A DNA stretch of 64,000 nt, taken from NCBI RefSeq assembly GCF_001720465.1, contig NZ_CP017113.1, positions 2,666,001 through 2,730,000 on the forward strand, given 5' to 3'. The notes below the pieces were generated by a model. That model was not told the origin of the DNA, did not search any database, and was given only the letters and a program-made list of their open reading frames with translations. The position numbers were made by a program, and so were the translations under genes. The DNA comes from Porphyrobacter sp. LM 6. Lineage in GTDB: Bacteria > Pseudomonadota > Alphaproteobacteria > Sphingomonadales > Sphingomonadaceae. This document shows positions 18,836-25,453 of the stretch, one piece after another (within the stretch, counting starts at the first letter, position 1; every line of letters starts with the position of its first letter).

Positions 18836-19834
18836 ATGAAAGCCATTCGCACCCACCAGACCGGCGGGCCGGAAACCCTGATGCTCGACGAGGTCGACAA
18901 TCCGACCCCCGGCAAGGGCGAAGTGCTCGTCGCGGTCAAGGCCTGCGCGATCAACTATCCCGATGGCCTGATCATCCGCGATCTCTACCAGTTCAAGCCG
19001 CAGCGCCCCTTCTCGCCCGGCGGCGAGATTTCGGGCGTGATCGAAGCCGTGGGCGAAGGGGTTGAAGGCTTTGCTGTGGGTGACCGTGTGCTCGCCGGGA
19101 TCGGCAATGGCGGCCTTGCTGAAAAGGTCGTTGTCCCCGCCGGGCGGATGTTCAAGGTGCCGGACGGCGTGCCGTTCGAGAAGGCAGCCAGCCTGCTGAT
19201 GACCTACGGCACCACCATCCACGGCCTCAAGGACCGCGGCCATATCAAGGCGGGTGACACCGTGCTGATCCTCGGCGCGGCGGGCGGCGTGGGCCTTTCC
19301 GCCATCGAACTCGCCAAGGCCTTCGGTGCGCGCGTCGTGGCCGCTGTCTCCTCCGAAGCCAAGGGCGAGGTTGCCCGCAAGGCCGGTGCGGACGCGGTCG
19401 TTATCTACCCGCGCGAGGCGATGGACAAAGATGCCTCCAAGGCGCTTGCCGATGCCTTCAAGCAGGCCTGCGGGCCGGAAGGCGCAAACATCGTCTACGA
19501 CATCGTCGGCGGGCAATATTCCGAACCCGCGCTGCGTGCCATCGCGTGGGAGGGCCGCTTCCTCGTGGTCGGCTTCCCCGCCGGGATCGCCAAGATGCCA
19601 TTGAACCTCACGCTGCTGAAGTCCTGCGATATCTGCGGCGTGTTCTGGGGCGCCTTCACAGCGCGCGAGCCCGAAGCCTTCCGCGCGCAAGTGGCCGAGC
19701 TGTTCGATCTGATGAAGGCCGGCAAGATCGATCCGCTGGTGAGCGAAACCTTCCCCCTCGCCCGCGCGGGCGACGCGATCGCCAAGCTCGAAGCGCGCGA
19801 GGCGGTGGGCAAGCTCGTGGTGACGATGGATTAG
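18836..19834 (+). CDS. NADPH:quinone oxidoreductase (zinc-free MDR family)
   Basis: A 332-aa medium-chain dehydrogenase/reductase. The GroES-like N-terminal domain has CAINYPDGLIIR and GGEISGVIEAVG; the Rossmann domain has LGAAGGVGLSAIELAKAFGA. There is no Cys zinc-site cluster, so a QOR-type enzyme. ATG 18836 has a GGGAGAGG ribosome binding site 7-8 bp upstream. It reduces quinones or enones with NADPH; the specific substrate is unknown. Confidence 0.85.
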   Translation: MKAIRTHQTGGPETLMLDEVDNPTPGKGEVLVAVKACAINYPDGLIIRDLYQFKPQRPFSPGGEISGVIEAVGEGVEGFAVGDRVLAGIGNGGLAEKVVVPAGRMFKVPDGVPFEKAASLLMTYGTTIHGLKDRGHIKAGDTVLILGAAGGVGLSAIELAKAFGARVVAAVSSEAKGEVARKAGADAVVIYPREAMDKDASKALADAFKQACGPEGANIVYDIVGGQYSEPALRAIAWEGRFLVVGFPAGIAKMPLNLTLLKSCDICGVFWGAFTAREPEAFRAQVAELFDLMKAGKIDPLVSETFPLARAGDAIAKLEAREAVGKLVVTMD

Positions 19835-19909
19835 TGCGCTGGCCGCTTGAAGCCGCGCCCGCCCGCCTCTATCGCTGGCGGTAGATCGTATCCGAAGGGA
19901 CACTCACAC

Positions 19910-20233
19910 ATGACCGATTTCAAAGACCGCGAACGCGCAGAGGAAGCCCACTTCGCGATGGAAGAAGAAGCCGCTTTCCGCGTCGCGGCCCGGCGCAACC
20001 GCCTGCTGGGCGAATGGGCGGCGGGTCTGATGAAGCTCACCCCCGAAGAAGCCGACGCCTATCGCAAGGCGGTGGTGCAGGCCGATTTCGAGGAATCGGG
20101 CGACGAAGACGTGATCCGCAAGCTGCTCGGCGATCTGACCGCCGCACAGGCCGACATCAGCGAGGCCGATATCCGCGCCAAGCTGGAAGAAATGACCATC
20201 GAGGCCCGCCGCCAGCTGCTCGGCGGGGCCTGA
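19910..20233 (+). CDS. F1-ATPase inhibitor zeta subunit (DUF1476)
   Basis: A 107-aa, highly charged, helical protein that starts MTDFKDRERAEEAHFAMEEE, the signature of alphaproteobacterial zeta inhibitors. Further along are LLGEWAAGLM and the C-terminal KLEEMTIEARRQL. In Paracoccus the zeta subunit blocks ATP hydrolysis by the F1 motor; the N-terminal segment is inhibitory. It marks the organism as alphaproteobacterial. It leads a small cluster with bolA-like and grxD genes. Confidence 0.92.
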   Translation: MTDFKDRERAEEAHFAMEEEAAFRVAARRNRLLGEWAAGLMKLTPEEADAYRKAVVQADFEESGDEDVIRKLLGDLTAAQADISEADIRAKLEEMTIEARRQLLGGA

Positions 20234-20236
20234 ACC

Positions 20237-20470
20237 ATGCCGATGAGCGCCGCTGCCATCGAACAGGCGATCCTTGCCGCCCTTCCCGGCGCCGAGATCG
20301 CGCTGACCGATCTGGCGGGCGACGATGATCACTGGGCGGTGACTGTCACGGCGCCGCAATTCGCGGGGCTCAGCCGGGTGGCGCAGCACAAGCTGGTCTA
20401 TGCTGCCTTTGGCGGACGCATGGGCGGCGAACTGCACGCCTTGCAAGTCACCACCGTGGTCCCCAAGTAA
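20237..20470 (+). CDS. BolA/IbaG-family protein
   Basis: A 77-aa BolA-fold protein. The end of the domain, [25 protein letters not shown], is characteristic, including the conserved His in ELHALQ. BolA proteins pair with monothiol glutaredoxins to bind or deliver [2Fe-2S] clusters, and a CGFS glutaredoxin gene follows after 41 bp, a well-known functional pair. The start is either ATG 20237 or 20243 (MSAAAIE). Confidence 0.9.
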   Translation: MPMSAAAIEQAILAALPGAEIALTDLAGDDDHWAVTVTAPQFAGLSRVAQHKLVYAAFGGRMGGELHALQVTTVVPK

Positions 20471-20511
20471 CCTCGCAACGAACAAGCCAACCCGCAAAGG
20501 CCGCACCCGCC

Positions 20512-20841
20512 ATGTCCGACGTCAACGCGCGTATTTCCGATCTCGTCACCAGCAACGATGTGGTGCTGTTCATGAAGGGCACCCCGCTGTTCCCGCAATG
20601 CGGCTTTTCGAGCCGCGCGGTCGCGATCCTCGATCATTGCGGCGTGGCCTACGAAAGCGTCGATGTGTTGCAGGACATGGAGATCCGTCAGGGCATCAAG
20701 AGCTTCTCCGACTGGCCGACCATCCCCCAGCTTTACGTGAAGGGCGAATTCGTCGGCGGCAGCGACATCATGATGGAAATGTTCGAAGCCGGCGAATTGC
20801 AGGCGCTTCTGAACGAACAGGGTGTTGCGAAGGTTGGATAA
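20512..20841 (+). CDS. grxD: Monothiol glutaredoxin, CGFS type (Grx4)
   Basis: A 109-aa protein with the CGFS active site in [16 protein letters not shown] (Cys about residue 27), the cis-Pro segment [19 protein letters not shown] and a glutathione-binding GSDI site. CGFS glutaredoxins carry [2Fe-2S] clusters bridged with glutathione and work with BolA in Fe-S trafficking. A strong terminator follows at 20986-21028. Confidence 0.96.
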   Translation: MSDVNARISDLVTSNDVVLFMKGTPLFPQCGFSSRAVAILDHCGVAYESVDVLQDMEIRQGIKSFSDWPTIPQLYVKGEFVGGSDIMMEMFEAGELQALLNEQGVAKVG

Positions 20842-20877
20842 GCGCACAACGCGCTGACCCCTGATTTCCGCACTATT

Positions 20878-20967
20878 CGGCCCGAAGGGCCGCAAGCCCG
20901 AACGCGCGTCGGCCGGTCAGGCCGGTAGCCAAGCGGGCCGGACGGCCCGCGCCGGCGCCTGAGGCGC
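20878..20967. other. Run of four GC-rich hairpins downstream of grxD
   Basis: Four small inverted repeats in series: CGGCCC-gaa-GGGCCG, CGGCC-ggtca-GGCCG, GCGGGCC-ggac-GGCCCGC and GCGCC-tga-GGCGC. They lie in the grxD 3' region before the bidirectional terminator. No coding potential is credible. Confidence 0.5.
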
Positions 20968-20979
20968 AAACAAACAACG

Positions 20980-21091
20980 CCCAACAAAAAAGCGCTCCGC
21001 AGGACCAGTGCGGAGCGCTTTTGTTTTTCGGGGAGGCGCAACCCGGAGACCAGGAAGGGTCGCGCCTCTCGTCGAAGACCATTTGGGACCG
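20980..21091 (-). ncRNA. Candidate sigma-54-controlled small RNA
   Basis: Between a sigma-54-like promoter (predicted start near 21091) and the terminator at 20986-21028 lies about 110 nt with no credible ORF. It can fold into a 10-bp hairpin (21035-21044 with 21057-21066, one G-U pair) whose loop on the minus strand is TTCCTGGTCTCC, a single-stranded CCTCCCC-containing linker, and the terminator hairpin with loop CTGGTCC. The motif CTGGTC(T)CC thus appears in both loops and resembles an anti-Shine-Dalgarno sequence. The promoter region repeats that of the psp operon. The RNA is predicted only; ends are estimates. Confidence 0.55.
20986..21028. terminator. Bidirectional Rho-independent terminator
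   Basis: A 14-bp stem (AAAAGCGCTCCGCA with TGCGGAGCGCTTTT, 7-nt loop) is followed by T-rich tracts in both directions: TTTTGTTTTT on the plus strand (for grxD) and TTTTTTGTT on the minus strand (for the candidate sRNA). Confidence 0.92.
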
Positions 21092-21101
21092 CACCATGCT
21101 A

Positions 21102-21118
21102 TGCACGGGCCATGCCAA
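21102..21118 (-). promoter_or_regulatory. Second sigma-54-like promoter
   Basis: TTGGCATGGCCCGTGCA on the minus strand keeps the GG-N10-GC core and most of the -24/-12 consensus (two deviations from TTGGCACG-N4-TTGCA). It lies exactly 10 nt plus one T downstream of a 13-mer identical to that before the psp promoter. Confidence 0.65.
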
Positions 21119-21129
21119 ACCTGAAAATT

Positions 21130-21143
21130 GGCGGAAATCCGCC
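21130..21143 (-). promoter_or_regulatory. Palindrome GGCGGA-tt-TCCGCC before the second sigma-54-like promoter
   Basis: Perfect 6-bp arms with a 2-bp centre. The 13-mer GCGGATTTCCGCC is identical to 7321-7333, and ATTTTC plus TTTGGCA follow in both places. Likely the binding site of a shared regulator, PspF being the obvious candidate. Confidence 0.6.
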
Positions 21144-21303
21144 ATTTTTCCTACTCGGCCAGTGCTCCCGGATGGCACAGGTGTAAGCCATTCCGACACA
21201 TTTACCCCAAGCTGGGCAGGATAGAGCCGCAGGCCTAACCAATCCGGCAGGGGAGTGCCTTGGCCCTTGGCAAGCGCTTGCCGCAGCGCCATCCTCTCCG
21301 GCA

Positions 21304-22086
21304 ATGAGCACCGATTCCGCACCCCAGGGCATCCCTGCCGCCACCATCATCATCTTCCGTAACGCCCCCGATGGCGGCGCGCCGGAAGTGCTGATGACCG
21401 TGCGTTCGCGCAACATGACCTTTGCCGGCGGCATGGCGGTGTTCCCCGGCGGCAGGGTCGATCCGGCGGACTACGCGCTGGGCGAAGCCGTGGCCGCCGC
21501 CCACGCCATTGCGGTCGATGAAGTCGCACACCAGATCGCCGCCGTGCGCGAGACGCTGGAGGAAACGGGTCTCGCGCTGGGCCTTGCGGGCGATATCGAT
21601 GCGGCCAGTGCCGCTTCCGCGCGCGCCATGCTCGCCGAGACCGGCGCGCTCGCCCCGGTGCTCGATGCCTTTGGTTGGCGGCTCGATCTCGGCCAGATCA
21701 CGCCCTTCGCGCGCTGGTTCCCCAAGAACGAGAACATCGCCCGCGTCTATGACACGCGCTTCTACCTCGCTAATCTCGGCACCGGCGCAGTCGAAGTCTC
21801 GATCGACCATGCCGAGAACACCCGGCTGTTCTGGACCAGCGCACAAGGCGCGCTCGACGCGGCCGAGCGGGGCGAGATCAAGCTGATCTTCCCCACCCGC
21901 CGCAATCTCGAACGGCTCGCGCTGTTCGCCAGCTACGAGGAAGCCCGCGCCCAGGCCGAAGCGATCCCGGTCAAGACCATCGTGCCGCAGGTGGTCGAAG
22001 ATGGCGGCAAGCCATGGCTGACCATCCTCGGCGACGCAGGCTACCCCGTCACCGCCGAACTGCTGGAAACCGTCGCGCGGGGGTGA
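21304..22086 (+). CDS. Nudix hydrolase
   Basis: A 260-aa protein with the Nudix box core AAVRETLEETGLAL (about residues 79-92; REx2EExG kept) and an upstream GGMAVFPGGRVD strand. The longer size and the C-terminal extension resemble NUDT19-like/CoA- or nucleotide-diphosphate hydrolases rather than MutT. Substrate not determinable here. Its promoter must lie in 21144-21303, upstream of the divergent sRNA promoter. It is convergent with the following membrane protein gene. Confidence 0.85.
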   Translation: MSTDSAPQGIPAATIIIFRNAPDGGAPEVLMTVRSRNMTFAGGMAVFPGGRVDPADYALGEAVAAAHAIAVDEVAHQIAAVRETLEETGLALGLAGDIDAASAASARAMLAETGALAPVLDAFGWRLDLGQITPFARWFPKNENIARVYDTRFYLANLGTGAVEVSIDHAENTRLFWTSAQGALDAAERGEIKLIFPTRRNLERLALFASYEEARAQAEAIPVKTIVPQVVEDGGKPWLTILGDAGYPVTAELLETVARG

Positions 22087-22105
22087 TGGGATGAGTGCGC
22101 CGGCC

Positions 22106-22900
22106 TTACCGGCCAAGCGCTTCGACTGTCTGCGCGAAGGGCATCTGATCGACCATAATCGCACCCGCACGCGGCCGGTCGAGATCGAGAATGACTCCGA
22201 ACGCCAGCGCAGTCAGCAGATAGAGCGTGGTCGAGGCGACCCGGTGGCGGGCGCGTGATCCGGCGAGCGCATATCCCAGCATGGCGGCCGAGATCACGGC
22301 ATAGGCTGCGAGCAGCCACAACACCCGTGCGGGAAGGTGCGCCTGCGAGAGCGCCTGACGGCGCACGGCCGTATCCTCGATCGCGTCATAGGCACCCGCC
22401 AATGCCACCGGCAGCGGCCCGGGCGTTCCCTCGCGCAGCACCGCGCGGACGTGGGCTGCAACCGGTTCACGCAAGGCGGCGGCGCGCTCTGCGGCAGCGA
22501 TGCGCGCTGCGCCGTCAGCCATTTTCGCAGCCTTGAGCCGGGCGGCCGCGTAGGTCGCCAGATCGGCCTTGAGCGCACGCGCCTGCTCCTGCGGTAGGCC
22601 GTCCGCCAGCATCGCAAGGTAACCAACTGCGCTGGCCTCCTGCAGCATCAGATCGCGCCGTTCCTCGAGACGGTTGAGCGCCATGGAAAAGGAAAACGCC
22701 ATCAGCAGCGCCAACAGGCCGAGCACGCCCGAGAGGATAAACCCCTCCTCGCTGCTTACCCCATCGCTCTCATGCGATTTCGCCATCAGACGGAGGTGCA
22801 GCCGCATCCCGATCTCGTGGGCGACAATCATCGTGCCCAAAAGCAGCGGCACCACCGCGACAAGCGACCAAGACCAGAATGCGTCCAAGATCTTCCCCAT
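22106..22900 (-). CDS. DUF4239 (bestrophin-like) membrane protein
   Basis: A 264-aa protein with two N-terminal membrane helices (about 10-30 and 55-75), a central helical soluble domain (75-190) and two C-terminal helices (about 193-212 and 220-237). The segment GFILSGVLGLLALLMAFSFS followed by RR at the membrane edge and a YAVISAAMLGY helix fits the DUF4239 family. Function unknown; its start abuts the tRNA-Arg gene on the same strand. Confidence 0.7.
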   Translation of the reverse strand: MGKILDAFWSWSLVAVVPLLLGTMIVAHEIGMRLHLRLMAKSHESDGVSSEEGFILSGVLGLLALLMAFSFSMALNRLEERRDLMLQEASAVGYLAMLADGLPQEQARALKADLATYAAARLKAAKMADGAARIAAAERAAALREPVAAHVRAVLREGTPGPLPVALAGAYDAIEDTAVRRQALSQAHLPARVLWLLAAYAVISAAMLGYALAGSRARHRVASTTLYLLTALAFGVILDLDRPRAGAIMVDQMPFAQTVEALGR

Positions 22901-22907
22901 GATCCTT

Positions 22908-22984
22908 TGGCGCGCCCGGCAGGACTCGAACCTGCTGCCTCAAGATTAGAAGTCTCGCGCTCTATCCAGATGAGCTACGGGCGC
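22908..22984 (-). tRNA. tRNA-Arg (anticodon TCT)
   Basis: A 77-nt cloverleaf on the minus strand: acceptor GCGCCCG/CGGGCGC with discriminator G and encoded CCA, D-arm GCTC...GAGC, anticodon stem CGAGA/TCTTG (one G-T pair) with loop CTTCTAA, and T-arm GCAGG-TTCGAGT-CCTGC. The anticodon at 22948-22950 is TCT, reading AGA/AGG codons. Confidence 0.95.
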
Positions 22985-23045
22985 GCGCCGCGATGGCCAA
23001 TAGCGCGCTTTGCGGGCCAAGGGAATCGCGCTAACCCTCGCCGCG

Positions 23046-23927
23046 ATGGAAAACACCTCTCCCGATCCCGCAGCCGCCTTCGACCGTGACCCGACCGACG
23101 GCATTATCGCCACCAGCCACGCTCCGGTGACCTTCCGCTATTACGACCTCGTAATGGCGGCGTTCGTGGCGATCCTGCTGCTGTCGAACATCATCGGTGC
23201 GGCCAAGCTGACCTTTGTCGACGTGCCGTTCTGGCCCGAAGGCTGGTGGCCCGCACCCGATGGCACCTTCATCTATGGCGCGGGGATCCTGTTCTTCCCG
23301 CTGGGCTATGTCATCGGCGACGTGCTGACCGAGATCTACGGCTTCGCCAAGGCGCGGCGGGTGATCTGGGTGGGAACGGCGGCGATGCTGTTCCTTGCCT
23401 TCATGTCCTATGTCGTCACCGCCCTGCCCCCCTTCGGCGGATGGGAATGCGCGGCGAGCGGCTTCGGCGGGCCGCGCCCGATCACCTCGACGCTCGATCC
23501 GGCGGTCCCCGGCGGTGCAATCTGCCAGAGCACCTATGAAAGCGTGTTCGGCAGCACCTGGCGGATCGTCGTCGCCTCGATCACCGCGTTCTGGGCGGGT
23601 GAATTCGTCAATTCCTTCGTGATGGCCAAGATGAAGGTCTGGACCAAGGGCCGCGCCTTGTGGACCCGCACCATCGGCTCGACCTTCGTCGGACAGGGCG
23701 TGGACAGCCTGATCTTCTACCCCGTCGCCTTCTACGGCATCTGGACGACCGAGGCGGTGATCACCGTCATGATCACCAACTGGGCACTCAAGGTGGTGTG
23801 GGAAGCCGTGCTGACGCCGGTGACCTATGTGGTGGTGAACAAGCTCAAAGCGGCAGAAGGGGTCGACCTGTTCGACATCGACACCGATTTCTCGCCCTTT
23901 GGGAGCGAGAAGGCGGACGCGCGCTAG
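23046..23927 (+). CDS. yhhQ: Queuosine precursor transporter (YhhQ/VUT family)
   Basis: A 293-aa membrane protein with about six helices. The family signature FPLGYVIGDVLTEIYGF is at about 90-106 and the second conserved half WAGEFVNSFVMAKMK at about 182-196. YhhQ imports queuine or preQ bases for tRNA modification. Start 23046 (MENTSPDP) was chosen; an in-frame ATG 36 bp earlier lies close to the tRNA. An insert with Cys and Pro (WECAASGFGGPRP) between helices is longer than in E. coli YhhQ. Its stop overlaps the convergent ppx stop. Confidence 0.9.
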   Translation: MENTSPDPAAAFDRDPTDGIIATSHAPVTFRYYDLVMAAFVAILLLSNIIGAAKLTFVDVPFWPEGWWPAPDGTFIYGAGILFFPLGYVIGDVLTEIYGFAKARRVIWVGTAAMLFLAFMSYVVTALPPFGGWECAASGFGGPRPITSTLDPAVPGGAICQSTYESVFGSTWRIVVASITAFWAGEFVNSFVMAKMKVWTKGRALWTRTIGSTFVGQGVDSLIFYPVAFYGIWTTEAVITVMITNWALKVVWEAVLTPVTYVVVNKLKAAEGVDLFDIDTDFSPFGSEKADAR

Positions 23928-25453
23928 ACATCGATTTCCGGCACGATTTCGCACCGCCAGCCGACCCCCAGACGCCCGGCAAGCAGGCGCAGATCCTTTT
24001 CGGTCGGTTGGCCGAACAGCGCCGCGTGGCTCTGTGCGAGGCGCAGCACCAGCGCGCCGTCCTCCACCACCAGCCGGCTCACCTCGAGCGAGCGGCGCGA
24101 TTGTGCGCCCAGCCTGCGCGCCAAGCGCAGCGCAAGGCCCCAGCGCACTGCTTCTTCCAGCGCCTCCGGGCTGGCCAGCGCGCGCACTTCGGCGGGCAGG
24201 GCGAGCTGGTTGCCATTGGCCGAAATCGCCGCGGCCAGCATCGCCCGCCCCTTGCCGTCGATCCCGACCCAGCGCTTGTGCAGCGCCCAGTTGATTGCCT
24301 GGGGCAGACGGATGTTCGGTTCGATCTGCATTGCCGCAAGCGCGAGCATGGTCGCGGCCAGCCGCAACCGTTCGCTGCCGTGATCGCGCGCAGGCGCTGC
24401 GTCCAATGTCCAGGCCGCCATGCGCGTCGCCAGCGTCGGGGGGCTGCCGCGGTTGCTGGAAAACACCGCGACCCCGGCCAGCAAGGGATCCTGCGAACGG
24501 CTGTGCGCGGGCAGGCTGTCATAGAGCAGGCCTTCGCGCAGACCCCATGACGAGAACACCACCTTTTCGGGCGCAAGACGGATCAGCAGCGCTTCGAGCA
24601 GCACGGCGGCATCGGGCAGCTTTTCCGCGCGCATAGAGGAAATCCGCTCGCGCCCCTTGAGCGCATCGCTCTCGCTGATGGCAAGGCTATCGGCCAGCGC
24701 CAGCGCGGCGCTCGCCGGGAGTTCGTAGCCATGCGGATCGGACAGCGGATAGCCGCGCTGGGTCATCGCATAGACCGCCATCGCACGCCACGTGCCGCCG
24801 ACCAGATAGAGCGCGCCGTTCTGCGCGGGGGACTGAGCGGACAGGTCCCACCCGCCTGCGCGGATCGCCTTGTCGAGCGCCTTCTTCATCTCGGCGCGGC
24901 CGCCCTTGCGGTAATCGGGCAGACGCAGCGTGCCGAGCGGCAGCGTGCTCGCGCTGTCGGTCTGCCCCCGCGCCACGCGCACCAGTTCGAGGCTGCCGCC
25001 GCCCAGATCGGCAACGATCCCGCGCGCATCGGGGAAGGCGCCGATCACGCCGTGGGCGCTGAGCAGCGCTTCTTCCTCGCCCGAAAGCACGCGCGGGCTA
25101 AGGCCGAGACCCTGCAATTGCGCGACGAATTCGGGGCCATTGGCGGCATCGCGCACCGCCGCAGTCGCGACGGTTTCGACATCGCTGATCCCGAGATCGG
25201 TGAGCAGCAGGGCGAACCGCTTCAATCCGCGCAGCGCCAGCGCGATGGCTTCGTCCGCCAGCTTGCCGGTGCTGGCGATCTCGCGCCCGAGCTTGGCCGT
25301 CACCTTCTCGTTGAGCAGCACCGTGGGCGCGCGCATCGTGCCGCCATAGACCACCAGGCGCACCGTGTTCGAACCGATGTCGATGATCGCGCGGCCCGGC
25401 GTGCTGCCGGCAATCTCCGCATGGCGCGCGCTGCGCCGCTGGTTGTAGCTCAT
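23924..25453 (-). CDS. ppx: Exopolyphosphatase / pppGpp phosphatase (Ppx/GppA)
   Basis: A 509-aa protein of the ASKHA fold. The phosphate-1 loop IIDIGSNTVRLVVY is near residue 22 and the phosphate-2 motif VADLGGGSLELVRV near 145; a long C-terminal helical (HD-like) domain follows. It hydrolyses polyphosphate from the end and may act on pppGpp. The start ATG overlaps the ppk stop (ATGA), so polyphosphate synthesis and breakdown are expressed from one coupled operon. Confidence 0.94.
   Translation of the reverse strand: MSYNQRRSARHAEIAGSTPGRAIIDIGSNTVRLVVYGGTMRAPTVLLNEKVTAKLGREIASTGKLADEAIALALRGLKRFALLLTDLGISDVETVATAAVRDAANGPEFVAQLQGLGLSPRVLSGEEEALLSAHGVIGAFPDARGIVADLGGGSLELVRVARGQTDSASTLPLGTLRLPDYRKGGRAEMKKALDKAIRAGGWDLSAQSPAQNGALYLVGGTWRAMAVYAMTQRGYPLSDPHGYELPASAALALADSLAISESDALKGRERISSMRAEKLPDAAVLLEALLIRLAPEKVVFSSWGLREGLLYDSLPAHSRSQDPLLAGVAVFSSNRGSPPTLATRMAAWTLDAAPARDHGSERLRLAATMLALAAMQIEPNIRLPQAINWALHKRWVGIDGKGRAMLAAAISANGNQLALPAEVRALASPEALEEAVRWGLALRLARRLGAQSRRSLEVSRLVVEDGALVLRLAQSHAALFGQPTEKDLRLLAGRLGVGWRCEIVPEIDV

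Noticed and set aside
20873..21322. 149-aa minus-strand ORF over the candidate sRNA
   Set aside because: Runs through a strong terminator and the sigma-54-like promoter, with no ribosome binding site or protein-like pattern.
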